A DNA stretch of 64,000 nt from Salvelinus alpinus (GCF_045679555.1 NC_092087.1:88558966-88622965); one strand, 5' to 3'. Positions 22,457-35,216 are shown, counted from the stretch's first letter. Notes: generated by a model from the letters alone, not told the origin. A program made the numbers and translations.

Positions 22457-25400
22457 TCACCGGTTGGCAGCACTGGGGCAGTTGAATTTCACAGCATCGT
22501 ACTGGACATCCTCTTCCTGTTTCTGGGGTTTACACAGCTGAACGGTGGAGTACAGAGGCACTTCCTGGATTTTTAAGCGAGAGAAGTGGACGCTGGCATA
22601 GTGAACGTCATCCTGGTCGACTGTGGCCGCTGTCTGTGCTGCAGTAGGAGTCATGACCATGCCTGAGACGTTTTCATACACTGGACTAGAGTCTCCCTGA
22701 TGGGAAGAAGACAGACAACATAATGAGAAGAAATGTCCCACAAAGCAATACAAATAATCTGATAGTAACAGACTCACCTGTACATTCTCTGCTCTGTCTC
22801 TTGTGTCAGAGATGGATTTGGAGGCCTTCTTTCTGTTTTTAAATTAAATAATTCATTTATTATTGAAAGAATGAATGAATCAATCAATGATTAAATTAAG
22901 TTAATAAAAAGTGTTAGAGTGAAATAATCGTTAAAAGATCACTCACCTGAACCACATGAGTCCAGAGAGACAGAGGATGAGAACCAGAACAACCACTATG
23001 ATTCCTACAGCTGCAGTCAGAACTGAGGACTGTTTCTCTAAAAGATAATGTAGATGATACGAGTCCTGGCATGTTATAAACTGAAAATTAACATAGTACA
23101 GGACAATAATACAATGTTTGTTAAGGGATCTCATCTCAACGTATATATAATTAAAAAACATTATAAGCCTAATTATTAATATTAGTTTGAAACGTCATTT
23201 TGTGTTGAAATATTGAAGATGAATCTTCACCTGGTAAAATGATCATCAGAGCTGTAGAGTTCCTAGATCCTCTTCCATTCCAGGCCTCACAGTGGTAATG
23301 TCCATTGTCCTTAGACTTGAAGTTACTTATGTTGTACATCTGTCCAGATCCATTTAGAAAAGTCTCATTTTGAAAGTACCAGGTGTATTTGTCCACAGGT
23401 GGGTTGGCATCACTGCTGCAGGTCAGAGTCACTGAACTGCCCTCCACTATTTCACCAGAGGGACTGACTAACACTGAGGTGTTCCTTGGACCATCTGGTG
23501 TAGAATACATTGTATTTATTTATAGCAACACTTGTGTTTACATTTTACGGGTGAGTTTGAAATAATTTATAAATTATAATAAATTATTAATTCAGAGCAA
23601 AAGAAATTCTGAAACAGAATCACTTAAAATAATGATGACATTGTGGTAAAGCACATTCAGGGAAATGGATGTGTCACGATCGTGTGGAGAGACGGACCAA
23701 GACGCAGCGTGATTCGAGTTCCACATCTTTATTTTTAGTGAAACTTAAAATAAACCAAGAAACAAACAATGACCGTGCAGTACTGAGGTGCAACATGCAC
23801 TCACTCAAAAACAATATCCCACAAAGCAGGTGGGAGAAAGGGCTTCCTAAATATGATCCCCAATTACAGGCAACGATTACCAGCTGCCTCTAATTGGGAA
23901 CCATACAAACCAGCCACATAGAAAATAAATGACTAGAACACCCCCCTAGTCACGCTCTGACCTAAACACCATAGAGAACCGAGGGCTCTCTATGGTCAGG
24001 GAGTGACAGGATGTTACACACTAAAATATTAATTGATAGATATATTTATGTGGAAAACAATCTATTCCCAAGTATCAACATGATCAGTATATCAAACTGG
24101 ACATCGAATCCTCCAATGTACTTACATGTGACAGTGAGAGTCTCTTCAGCAGAGGGGAGATCCTCATAGCCTTCTACAGCACAGGAGTATCTGCCTGTAT
24201 CCTCACTGCTGACTGAGAACAGGATATAGACAGGAGAGTAGGTGTTGCTGTTTGGTATAGGCTGTCCATTCTTATACCAACTGTAGGCTGTGATGGGGTC
24301 CAGTGTACAGTTGGTTCTACATGTCAGTGTGACATTCTCCCTCTCTGACACAGATGTAGGATCCATCTCCAACACAACATCTAGAATAAAATGAAACATA
24401 TCATTATTATCCTCCTATATATGTCCTCTTATGTGAAATATTACATTTGTTTTTTTCCCTGTTACATAACACTGCAGTGTCTGTATGACTGCATTTTAAA
24501 AAGGTAATTACGGTCATTAATTTGATATATTTAGCCAGGACAGTCAACTTTGTAATAATTTCAACAGTTTTCCAGGAAATCCTGGGTTCCATAGTATCAA
24601 TAAAACAGATTAAAACACAACATACTCATTAGCATACATAGAAAACAACACTCACATTACAGCTATCTAGATATGTGTCATAGATGTGAGATGTATGACA
24701 GATTACCTGTGACAGTCAGGGAGACACGTGAGCCAGAAAACTTTCCTCCAGATGTTATGAATCTGAACCTGTACACAGCAGAGTCACTCAGTCTCAGGTC
24801 TGTGATTCTCAGGGTACAGTCATTCTTCTTATCCCCAAGGTACTCTATATGACCCTCATAGCCTGCCACAGAGCTCAGATCTTCAGCCTCCATACCAGAC
24901 CATTTGGTAAACCAGAAAGCTGTTTTTATTTCATGGTAACTGGGATATGTGTAAGAGCAGGATATGTTCACTGTTGACCCCTTCAAGGCACAGATACTCT
25001 GATGGGTGTAAGTCACACTCCAACACTTCTGACCTGAAATACAAGAAGACAATAGAACACCTTTATAAAATTCTTAATTACAATATCTACTGTATACACT
25101 TATGCTGTTACGTTCCTCAGCAAGAAAACCTAAAATGTAACCAAAACAAAAGTGGGAATTAACAAAAGAGTCACTGACAAAGACAAAAATGAGACCAGTG
25201 GGTTCTGAAAGACACTCATGGGGGTGTCCATTGAAAATTGACTATCAACAACAACTGGAACCAAAAAGACATGAGCGCCCACAACATTTGCCCAAGAAGA
25301 GGCAAACAAAATAAAACTCCACATGCCAGCACAGTTGTAACACATACTGACTAACGAGTGATGCCAATCGGGGCACCCCACCTCCAAATATAAATGGGGG

Positions 25401-27727
25401 AAAAAATCAACAATGTTAAAATTATATACTGTGAAAGTAACCAGGAAGTGACTATCCCCTCAGCTTTGTAGTTTTTAAACTTTGGTAGTTTTTTTTCATG
25501 GGTCTTCAGTGCTCAAAAAGTAGTGCAATGGTGTACAAGTGCAAAAACGTAATGAAAGGTATCTGGTAGAAGTAAATTCATCCATTGACTGCATTTTCAT
25601 GAATTTGATTATATATCTTGAAGCTCGTTCAACACTGCGAGGCAAAGCATACGGACCTAAAGCAGAAGTGGATGTCACATTCACAGCAAATTAAATAATG
25701 ATTGTCTGACAACCTGAAACAAATGTTGTATGTAAAAGTCCACACTTACACACTGCAGGAGAGTGGAGATCCTCATGGCCTTTTACAGCACAGGAGTAAC
25801 TGTCTGCATCACTAAAGGAGTCTGAGTACAGGCTGGAAGTGTCCTCCTTTACTTTGTGTCCGTTCTTGTACCAGATGTAGGTGGGGTTGTCAGTCAGAGT
25901 ACAGGTGGTGCTACAGGTCAGTGTCCTCTTCCCTGCCTCTGTGGCAGGAGTCACCTTCACCTGCAGGTCTGAATACAGAGTAAATGACAATAACATAATA
26001 AAACCAATAGTGTATTATGGATTAAAAAAATGTAGAATTAAACATCAAATAGAAATATATGTATAAACATGAACATTTCTTCAGTGTAACCTGTGACAGT
26101 CAGAGTTGTTCCAGGGAAGCTGTATCCCCATCTTGAGGTCTGTGTGTTAAATATGAACTTGTACTCAGCTGAGTCCTTTTCTCTCAGATTTGTGATTCTC
26201 AGGGTGGAGCGACCTCTCTCCATCTCTCCAGCATACTCCACACGACCTGTATACCCTGGGTCTGTGGTTAGGTCTTCAGGGGTCGACTTATCACTTCTAA
26301 ACCAGAATGATGATTTGGTGTAATAATAGCTAACATAAGTACAGGATATGTTCACTGTTGACCCCTTCAAGGCACAGATTGTCCTCTTGGTGTAAGTCAC
26401 TCTGTTGCAGCGCTGACCCGGGACACCTAAAACACAATGGAATCACATAAATACATTATACAGTATTGTCAGTTATTTTCATAAAGGCCAAGCCCTATCA
26501 AATTATACAGTGAGACCAAAAGGACTTAGTACAAACATTCTGTATACATGAGATTCCATATTAGATTCACACTCACACACTGCAGGAGAGCGGAGATCCT
26601 CATGGCCTTTTACGGCACAGGAGTAACTGTCTTCATAGTTACTGGAGACTGGGTCTTTGTACTGGGGGGAGGTGCTCTCATCTAGATGTTGTCCGTTCTT
26701 GTACCAGATGTATGTGGGGTTGTCAGTCAGAGTACAGGTGGTGCTACAGGTCAGTGTCTTCCTATTACTTGTGTATGTTACCTCCACCTGCAGTTCTGAA
26801 TGCAGAGAGTGTATTAAAACACAACTGAACAATCCGCTCTAGATTAATACAATTGTACTGTTCTCATTGGGCCTAGTCCTAATTTGAGACAAACATGTGT
26901 AAATCTGTATGCCATAAATCATGTAATCTATTGATTTAAGTAAACATATTACTGTGGATCTGTTGTCACAAGTTAAGATTAATCTTTTGTGGAGGATTAA
27001 TATAATATTTGTCATTTGAAGTGGTGCGTTATTCCATGTACAATATCACAATACCTGTAATAATGAGAGTGACATAGTCAGAGCGAGGAGTCCATGAGTA
27101 GGACGTTGTTGTAAACGTGAAATAATATGTTGCAGCATCACTCCATTTCAGGTCTGTGATTCTCAGGGTGCAGTCATTCTCCTTGTTCCCTCGGTACTCC
27201 ATACGGCCCTCGTTCTTATCTTGGATGTCATAAGTATACCTAACACCACTCTTCCAGTTATACCATGTGGTTGCTGTGACTGTTTGACCTCTGGGATATG
27301 TGTAAGAGCAGGACAGATCCACTGTTGAGCCCTTCAAGGCACAGATACTCTGAGTGGTGTGTGTCACTCTCCAGCCATCCTGACCCAGTACCACTGAAAC
27401 AGTCACACAACACAATAGTATCAGAATTAGGACAAGGTCTATTGGTTCGCGCTGACAGTAGGGTTTGTCCACACTTTGTTGCCATAGTTGCTGAGTTGAG
27501 TGTGAAGGAAACCACAGATAAGCATTACTCAGTGAGGTGTGAAAGATAACTATTTACAGTGAAGTGGAGACTCCTGACAGAACAGATCAGAAAAACATTA
27601 TGACTCTTATCCTTTTAGAAATGTCTGTAGATTAATAAACAGAGCAACTAAAAGATAAGAATGAGACCATACCTGCTACAGACAAGAGAAAGACCACCAA
27701 CACACTTCCTGTTGTTCTCAAGGCCAT
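22457..27727 (-). CDS. Siglec/CD22-like inhibitory receptor, gene 1
   Basis: The eleven coding exons on the minus strand are 27673-27727, 27055-27393, 26577-26795, 26091-26426, 25750-25968, 24707-25033, 24126-24380, 23231-23494, 22947-23037, 22778-22832 and 22457-22696. They total 2400 nt (about 799 aa) with GT-AG sites and phase-1 Ig junctions. Residues 1-18 are a signal peptide ([18 protein letters not shown]). Three V-C2 pairs span 19-583, one Ig domain 584-671, and a membrane helix about 678-699. The V domains have a B-strand Cys (SCSY) and, in V1 and V3, an E-strand Cys (NDCTLRI) with no F-strand Cys, plus an extra Cys in SICALKG that can pair with TTCTL in the next domain. This is the Siglec pattern. 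The sialic-acid arginine position (F-strand Tyr+3) is Arg in V3, Thr in V1 and Ile in V2. The tail has VYENV, VHYASV, LYSTV and VQYDAV, so at least two ITIMs. It probably acts as an inhibitory B-cell or myeloid surface receptor. The exact orthologue is not certain. Confidence 0.85.
23672..24008 (-). mobile_element. Solo LTR in an intron of gene 1
   Basis: A 337-bp element bounded by TG and CA (tgtcacgatcgtg to gggagtgaca) is flanked on both sides by the 5-bp target duplication ggatg (23667-23671 and 24009-24013). It shares ccaa, cgcagcgtgatt and ttgggaacca landmarks, in the same order, with the LTRs at 35.4 and 37.4 kb. It is thus a diverged relative, left by LTR-LTR recombination. It lies between the exons for the seventh and sixth Ig domains. 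Confidence 0.8.
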
Positions 27728-27769
27728 TGTTGCATCTCCCACCCTGCAGTCTTAGAAACATAAACAACA

Positions 27770-27945
27770 ACTCACTCTATAGCTGGTGAATAACTACATA
27801 CAAACCATCAGGGGCAGCAGGTAGGGCTCTAGTCAAAGTAGTGCACTCTGTAGCTGGTGAATAACTACATACAAACCATCAGGGGCAGCAGGTAGGGCTC
27901 TAGTCAAAGTAGTGCACTCTATAGGGAATATGGTGTCATTTGGGA
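27770..27945. repeat. 70-bp tandem duplication upstream of the signal-peptide exon
   Basis: The sequence agctggtgaataactacata, caaaccatcaggggcagcag, gtagggctctagtcaaagta occurs twice in a row. Only one copy of its start lies at the same place in gene 2 (44480). It is intronic. Confidence 0.8.
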
Positions 27946-28024
27946 TGCAGATATAACAACACATCATCACAGCCTTGAGTGGATGGTGTGTAAATAACAT
28001 TCATCATAATGGTTTGGTAATATG

Positions 28025-28315
28025 GTGTGTCAGCTGTTTTGGCAGGTAGCCTAGTGGTTAAGAGAGTTAGGCCAGTAACTGAAACATTGCTGGTTCAAAT
28101 AAATGTGCAGGCAAGGTGGAAAAATCTGCCAATTTGCCCTGGAGCAAGGTAGTTGCACCCCACAACAGCTGATCCTGGGTGGTGCTGACATGAACGTTGA
28201 TTAAGGCAGCCCCCCACACCTCTCTGATTCAGAGGGGTTTGGTTGAATGCAGAAGACACATGTTGGTTTAATGCATTCAATTGTGCAACTGGCTAAGTAT
28301 ATTATCAACAACAAC
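28025..28315 (+). mobile_element. tRNA-derived SINE
   Basis: The head has an A-box-like tagcctagtggttaagag and a B-box-like ttgctggttcaaat. The body ccctggagcaaggtagttgc, cctctctgattcagaggggt and gcattcaattgtgcaactgg is a common salmonid SINE. It is not a tRNA gene: no cloverleaf acceptor stem is formed. Confidence 0.8.
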
Positions 28316-28994
28316 TTATTGAACAGATGTGTAGAACTGTAAACACATATTTCTACATTGATTGTGCTGAAGCTGTTTTATTCTCAGGAGCCCAAATACA
28401 GGAGGATAAATGTCAATCCTCTACGGTCCGTCAAGCTGTACAGCAGCCTAGAGACTGAACACCAGGTTCAATATAGCTTCTACCTGAAAGCTGTGAGTCT
28501 AAACAGCAAGTGACTCTCTCACCCACCCCCCCCCCCAATCTGTGGTGAAGGCCCATAAGGCCCATGGAGTCTGTATCAAAGTCTAGAGAGCTGGTTGTTA
28601 TGGATGTAGAAAGTTAAAACACACGTCCTACACAGTATAGATGTCAACCCTACTCCCTATCAGTCTGGTCCTAAAGGGCCGTCAGCTAAATCTATTGTGT
28701 CATTCACACACATGGGGGCGAACACGTACACACACACAGACTGACACAAACAGACACACACACTGCAGTGTTACAATGTTTGTCTGCATGTCTATTTTAC
28801 CCTGGTTAATCATCTCATCACTATGTAGATCAACACTCCTACACTGAGACACTTTATGAATACTGACCCTGATGTAACAACCAAAACACAGATCAAAACA
28901 TAACAAGAAGTAAAATGATACATTACCCTCAAGTAAATGACTTATAGCTACAAACTAATAACCCAAAACTATATTTCAAGATATTGTCAACAGT

Positions 28995-29150
28995 ACTTAC
29001 AGAGTGAAGTGAAGGGAGAGGTCTTGTACAGTGAGTCAACTGACTGGTAGTGAGTGGGATCTGCTAGTAAGTGTCAGTTCTGTGGTTGATACATATTTAT
29101 AGTAGAACACAAGTAGCTGATACAGAACTGTCCTTTCCTTCCTCTTTAAG
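28995..29150 (-). promoter_or_regulatory. Promoter and non-coding first exon of gene 1 (cassette 3)
   Basis: On the minus strand a perfect TATAAATA lies at 29094-29101. It is followed by a short leader that ends at 29001 with the donor GTAAGTACTG. The next exon would begin at 27743 (CTGCAG acceptor), 16 bases before the ATG. An AAAGAGGAAG box (29139-29148), which fits the PU.1/ETS consensus of blood-cell promoters, sits about 40 bases upstream of the TATA box. The start site is inferred at about 29065 from TATA spacing. Confidence 0.65.
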
Positions 29151-29445
29151 ACATTAACATGCATGAGGACCAGAACAGCATGTCAGAAAAGGGAGGTTAC
29201 TGGACAAAATGTCCCCCATTTCCACTTTTATTTAAATACAGAACCATGTTAACAATATGTTGACTATTCTATATGGAATGTTTATAATATCTCAGAATGT
29301 GTTGCCTTGTCCCTCTGAGTTCTACATGGAACAGGTCAAAGTTCCATTTACATTTGGTCAGTTCTATGATGTCATTCATTCTATTCTACAAACACATTCA
29401 ATTTACACTCCTCATCAGCTGCATCAAAGTGGTACTGAAGGTTCC

Positions 29446-29687
29446 AGTGTTCTGGACTAGAGTTCTCCCTACTGGCATCTCAACATTACTGCAGTGTTCT
29501 AGACTAGAGCTCTCCCTACTGGCATCTCAACATTACTGCAGTGTTCTAGACTAGAGCTCTCCCTACTGGCATCTCAACATATCTGCAGTGTTCTAGACTA
29601 GAGATCTCCCTACTGACATCTCAACATTACTGCAGTGTTCTAGACTAGAGATCTCCCTACTGGCATCTCAACATTACTGCAGCCTCC
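29446..29687. repeat. 47-bp minisatellite, array 1
   Basis: About five copies of a 47-bp unit (tgttctagactagagctctc, cctactggcatctcaacatt, actgcag) lie upstream of the gene 1 promoter. Single or few units occupy the same place relative to the other cassettes (about 1873, 14095, 37980, 53400, 59070). Confidence 0.93.
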
Positions 29688-30164
29688 AGTCCTGATGTCC
29701 TCATTCATTTGTGCTGTAATATGAATAGAATGAATGGATACTGTTCCATTAATTCCTGCCATTCCTCCTATATCTCTGCCCACCAGCCTCCTCTGTTGTA
29801 CAGTACTAGTAGTAGCTTCATCTATCAGAGGCATCAATGAACATCACCATAGCCTGCTGTATTGACTGTGTAGTGTGTTGTAGTCTGCTGTTCATAAATA
29901 ATGTCATTTAGCAGATGCCTTTATCCAAAGCGACTTACAGTTAGTTATATGTGTATATATTTTACGTATGGGTGGTCCAGGGAACAAAACCCATCACGTT
30001 GCAGGTGCCATGCTCTACCAACTGAGCTACAGAGGACCATATTCTATAAAGTCTAATGTGCATATATAGATTTCTGATATGATTCAGGAGGCCTGTCAGA
30101 GGACAGACAGGAAAGCAGAACAGGAAAGTGATTGTGTTCATCTAAACCAACGAACCCACAACAC
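29688..30164. mobile_element. Spacer with a minus-strand tRNA-like SINE
   Basis: At about 29900-30042 the minus strand reads tcctctgtagctcagttggt, agagcatgg, then a diverged B box, and ends in the cgctttggataaaggcatct, gctaaatg type tail seen in salmonid SINEs. The rest of the stretch shows nothing recognisable. Confidence 0.65.
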
Positions 30165-31625
30165 TGTGTCTCATGTTAATACTACTCCTAAACACAACCC
30201 ACCATCACTGTCTCATGTTAATACTACTCCTAAACACAACCCACCATCACTGTGTCTCATGTTAATACTACTCCTAAACACAACCCACCATCACTGTGTC
30301 TCATGTTAATACTACTCCTAAACACAACCCACATCACTGTGTCTCATGTTAATACTACTCCTATACACAACCCACCATCACTGTGTCTCATGTTAATACT
30401 ACTCCTAAACACAACCCACCATCACTGTGTCTCATGTTAATACTACTCCTAAACACAACCCACCATCACTGTGTCTCATGTTAATACTACTCCTAAACAC
30501 AACCCACCATCACTGTGTCTCATGTTAATACTACTCCTAAACACAACCCACCGTCACTGTGTCTCATGTTAATACTACTCCTAAACACAACCCACCGTCA
30601 CTGTATCATGTTAATACTACTCCTAAACACAACCCACCGTCACTGTATCATGTTAATACTACTCCTAAACACAACCCACCGTCACTGTATCATGTTAATA
30701 CTACTCCTAAACACAACCCACCGTCACTGTATCATGTTAATACTACTCCTAAACACAACCCACCATCACTGTGTCTCATGTTAATACTACTCCTAAACAC
30801 AACCCACCATCACTGTCTCATGTTAATACTACTCCTAAACACAACCCACCATCACTGTCTCATGTTAATACTACTCCTAAACACAACCCACCATCACTGT
30901 GTCTCATGTTAATACTACTCCTAAACACAACCCACCATCACTGTGTCTCATGTTAATGCTACTCCTAAACACAACCCACCATCACTGTGTCTCATGTTAA
31001 TACTACTCCTAAACACAACCCACCATCACTGTGTCTCATGTTAATACTACTCCTAAACACAACCCACCATCACTGTGTCTCATGTTAATACTACTCCTAA
31101 ACACAACCCACCATAACTGTGTCTCATGTTAATACTACTCCTAAACACAACCCACCATCACTGTGTCTCATGTTAATACTACTCCTAAACACAACCCACC
31201 ATCACTGTGTCTCATGTTAATACTACTCCTAAACACAACCCACCATCACTGTGTCTCATGTTAATACTACTCCTAAACACAACCCACCATCACTGTGTCT
31301 CATGTTAATACTACTCCTAAACACAACCCACCATCACTGTGTCTCATGTTAATACTACTCCTAAACACAACCCACCATCACTGTGTCTTATGTTAATACT
31401 ACTCCTAAACACAACCCACCATCACTGTCTCATGTTAATACTACTCCTAAACACAACCCACCATCACTGTGTCTCATGTTAATACTACTCCTAAACACAA
31501 CCCACCATCACTGTGTCTCATGTTAATACTACTCCTAAACACAACCCACCATCACTGTCTCATGTTAATACTACTCCTAAACACAACCCACAACACCGTG
31601 TCTCATGTTAATACTACTCCTAAAG
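30165..31625. repeat. 44-bp minisatellite, array B
   Basis: About 33 copies of the same 44-bp unit as array A. A sub-block of four or five units with ccgtcactgtatc (30590-30735) shows local amplification of a variant. The array ends in aaagctcttatgaagcatcc, the same end as the other two arrays. Confidence 0.96.
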
Positions 31626-31933
31626 CTCTTATGAAGCATCCACCAAATCACTCTCTCTCTTACTTTCGGCCATTTTCAAAATGTCTCCACAACAATCTAT
31701 TGCTCTCAGAGTCCTTACAATAGCATGTACAAGTCTTTATGTGAAACCCCAGGTACAATACTGTATCAGATTGATATGCAAAAATATATCTACAGAGTAT
31801 ACTGAACATAACAGAAAACCCATAGAATATACATTCCAATAGCATCGCCATGCACATAACAGGATACAGAAGTTAATGTTTACAAACAAATTATAAAAGA
31901 TACATATTTTAAGATATCCTCAAGCATACTTAC

Positions 31934-32040
31934 AGAGTGAAGGGTAGACGTGTTTTAAGTTACCTTACTGTCAGTCTAAATAAATAGACACTGAGTGTGA
32001 AGTTTGAGATCTGTGGTTGATAAAACTTTGAATGAGTCAG
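31934..32040 (-). promoter_or_regulatory. Receptor first-exon cassette 4 (no gene body of its own)
   Basis: A minus-strand GTAAGTATG donor at 31934 is followed by a diverged leader and a weak TATA-like region. No coding exon lies between it and cassette 3 of gene 1, so it could be an alternative first exon of gene 1 or a relic. Confidence 0.45.
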
Positions 32041-32869
32041 TGTCCATAGAGTTTAATAGAGGGCGTATTTGTTTCAAATCATGTTTTAGCATGGCTAAAG
32101 CCATTGAATACACCGTTTCAGTTGGTTTGCAAACTGTCATTAAACTTATGGAAGTTGAAGAAGAAGACATTAACTGCTTTAAAATGGAAAAAGCCCTCAA
32201 TGGCACTTCCCATTCTGTTACAGAAGCTGTCATGACAAAGATGCATAGATGTACCCTCTATCCAATTCTATGTTAGGGACCAGGAAGCTGATGCAGAGGG
32301 CTTTCTTCCGCAGTCATACAGACAGTGTTCGAGAGCATCAAAACTGTGATGTATCATGGGTAAATTGTGACTGGCTGATCTATAAATAATATTGAGTAGT
32401 TTTTATCATGCAAGGTGATTTGTAGATCTCGACTCGCCTATAAAGTCAGCTGCAATGTTGAACACTCCCACATTTACAAAAAACCCATTCAAGTCACGGG
32501 ACTGATATTAAGATTTCACATAAGAACATTCTCACATCATGTTCAAATCATCTGTAAGTGACTTTGTTGAGCTTCACAATAAATGTTTTTAAACTTTTGA
32601 ATGATTTCGAAATTATGTGCGAGAAATGCCGCTTATCAGTCACATGACGAATGGGATTTGTGCCACGAATGCTAAAACGTTAGCAAGTGGAAACAGTGCC
32701 AGGGGAAACTAAACCAAAGCATGGACTGCTGTCACACCATGTTCATAGACTGCTAAAAGGGTAGGGAAACCAATGTGTCATTTTGTAATTTGGGTGAACC
32801 TTCAAGATATGATAACAATATATTAGCAAGAGAATAGAGATGTAAGGTCTAGATTTGGTTTGGTGCCAT
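32041..32869. other. Spacer, nothing recognised
   Basis: AT-rich unique sequence. The two opposing frames at 31976-32276 overlap the cassette and have no recognisable domain, so they are not called as genes. Confidence 0.4.
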
Positions 32870-33440
32870 AGCTCTTCAGTCCATGTTCTGTGGTGGTTCT
32901 CTTCAGTTCATGTTCTGTGATGTTTCTCTTCAGTCCATGTTCTGTGATGGTTCTATCAGTCCCGGTTCTGTGATGGTTCTATCAGTCCCGGTTCTGTGGT
33001 GGTTCTCTTCAGTTTAGGTTTGTTGGTGGTTCTCTTCTCTCCAGGTTCGGTGGTGGTTCTCTTCCCTCCAGGTTCTGTGGTGGTTCTATCAGTCCCGGTT
33101 CTGTGATGGTTCTCTTCAGTCCATGTTCTGTGATGGTTCTCTTTAGTCCAGGTTCTGTGGTGGTTCTCTTCAGTCTAGGTTCTGTGGTGGTTCTCTTCTC
33201 TCCAGGTTCGGTGGTGGTTCTCTTCCATCCAGGTTCTGTGGTGGTCGTATCAGTCCAGGTTCTGTGGTGGTCGTATCAGTCCAGGTTCTGTGGTGGTTCT
33301 CTTCAGTCTAGGTTCGGTGGTGGTTCTCTTCCCTCCAGGTTCAGTGGTGGTTCTCTTCCCTCTAGGTTCAGTGGTGGCTCTCTTCCCTCTAGGTTCTGTG
33401 ATGGTTCTATCAGTCCAGGTTCTGTGGTGTTTTTTCCCCT
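32870..33440 (-). repeat. 27-bp minisatellite
   Basis: About 20 copies of a 27-bp unit (ttctgtggtggttctcttca, gtccagg). Since 27 is a multiple of 3, the minus strand gives a stable nine-residue repeat (TEPRGKRTT) for the units that continue the tail exon at 33250-33516. Confidence 0.9.
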
Positions 33441-33516
33441 GGATGGTCTGATACACGGAGGGCTGAGCGTCTCTCTGAAGAGATGTGAACGTGTCACTGG
33501 GGGAGATTTTCACACT
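33250..33516 (-). pseudogene. Orphan receptor tail exon
   Basis: Behind a CTCTCTCAG acceptor region the minus strand reads VKISPSDTFTSLQRDAQ and SVYQTIQG, a tyrosine motif of the S-x-Y-x-x-I type found in immune-receptor tails, and then enters the 27-bp array in frame. It differs from the tails of genes 1 and 2. With the acceptor at AGAG it is in phase with the exon-like piece at 35072-35152. No Ig exons accompany it, so it is probably a relic of another receptor. Confidence 0.45.
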
Positions 33517-33609
33517 CTGAGAGAGACAGCGACACAGGAAACACAGTATGATCACTTTACACACTGCTCTAGGATAGGGGGTGCTGTTGTCACTTTTTCT
33601 GGAAATCTT

Positions 33610-34915
33610 GTAATTTTTAAACGGCTTCCTACTCAATTCTTGCTCGTACGATATGCATATTATTATTATTATTGGATAGAAAACAGTCTCTAGTTTCTAT
33701 AGCCGTTGAAATTTTGTCTCTGAGTGGAACAGAACTCATTCTACAGCAATTTCCCTGACATGGAGTCAGATTTCACACATCTTGGCCCCTGATCTGGAGT
33801 CAGTTTAAAGGTCCCCGTGAATGCTATGAGGATACAGACAGGAGAAATCGTGTTTCTGTCGAAATGTTAATCGCTTATGACGCCATTTTGTTAGACGTAG
33901 CTTCGCTTGGCGCAAACTGTATTGAAAAGTAAGGATAATTAAAAAAATGTAAATCAGCGATTGTATTAAGAATTAAATTGTCTATCAATCGCTGTCCACC
34001 CTATATTTTTTAGTCACGTTTATGAGTATTTATGTATACGACTAGATCACTGTCTAATATGGCGCACGACATTGTCTGACCAGCTGGGCAACTTTTGTCA
34101 TTGTCTAACCATGATTTTGGTGGCTAAATATGCACATTTTCGAACAAACTGTATATGTATGTTGTAATATGATGTTACAGGAGTGTCATCTGAAGAATTC
34201 TGAGAAGGTTAGTGAAAAAATTTATATATTTTGGCGATGTTTACGTTATCGCTCTCTTTGGCTAGAATCAATGCTGGGGTAATGTTTGCACATGTGGTAT
34301 GCTAATATAACGATTTATTGTGTTTTCGCTGTAAGACACTTAGAAAATCTGAAATATTGTCTGTATTCACAGGATCTGTGTCTTTCGATTAGTGTATGCT
34401 GTGTATTTTTACGAAATGTTTGATGATTAGTAATTAGGTAATACACGTTGCTCTATGTATTTATTCTAGTCGATTTGTGACGGTGGGTGCAATTGTAAAC
34501 TATGATATCTACCTGAAATATGCACATTTTTCTAACAAAACCTATCCTATACCATAAATATGTTATCAGACTGTCATCTGATGAGGTTTTGTCTTGGTTA
34601 GTGGCTATCAATATCTTAGTTTAGCCGAATTGGTGATAGCTAGTGGTGTTGGTGGACAAAGAAAAGATGGTGTCTTTTGCTAAGGTGTTTACCTAATAGA
34701 TTTACATATTGTGTCTTCCCTGTAAAACATTTTAAAAATCGGACATGTTGGCTGGATTCACACGATCTGTGTCTTTCATTAGCTGTATTGGACTTGTTAA
34801 TGTGTGAAAGTTAAATATTTAAAAAATATTTTTTTTTTGAATTTCGCGCTCTGCCTTTTCAGTGGAATGTGGGAGGAGTGCCGCTAGCGGCACCCCGGGG
34901 CTAGACAGGTTAAAG
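33610..34915. mobile_element. Salmonid interspersed element, second copy
   Basis: Diverged and shorter relative of 15813-18052. It shares ctactcaattcttgctcgta, the tgaaatattgtctg block and aaatatgcacattttc. It ends in caccccggggctagacaggt. It carries one instead of two copies of the 411-bp block and has no coding capacity. It sits directly upstream of the orphan tail exon. Confidence 0.65.
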
Positions 34916-35071
34916 TGTTCATCACTTTACAGACTGCTCTATAGCATTCTCTCTCACTTCTACTTTCTGTGTCTGTCTTTCTCTCACTCACCCACTTACC
35001 CACTCACACAAACAAACACAAATACTATATACAAAATAAACACATGAATGAATATGTTATAACATACTTAC

Positions 35072-35152
35072 TTCCAGAGTGTCTGGTCCTCATTTTCAGT
35101 GGTGTGTGTGTCCCAGTTAGGGTCAGGATGGACCCGCCAGTCCATCCAAAAT
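35072..35152 (-). pseudogene. Possible tail exon partner of the orphan exon
   Basis: The minus strand is open as WMDWRVHPDPNWDT, then TENEDQTLW, ending at a strong GTAAGTATG donor. The phase of that donor fits the orphan exon, giving TLWNVKI, where TLYNV would be an ITIM-like motif that has lost its tyrosine. No clear acceptor is seen at the other end. The call rests on reading-frame logic only. Confidence 0.3.
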
Positions 35153-35216
35153 GTAAGTAAAAGTAAAATGATACAGTACACACACATATATATATTTAAT
35201 GATCTCGTCAACTTAC

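Noticed and set aside
29900-30042. A tRNA gene on the minus strand
   Set aside because: A and B boxes are present but the acceptor stem and anticodon arm do not fold, and a SINE tail is attached.
33303-33497. Overlapping minus-strand frame SQNLEGREPPLNLEG
   Set aside because: Shadow of the frame that contains SVYQTIQG, with weaker support.
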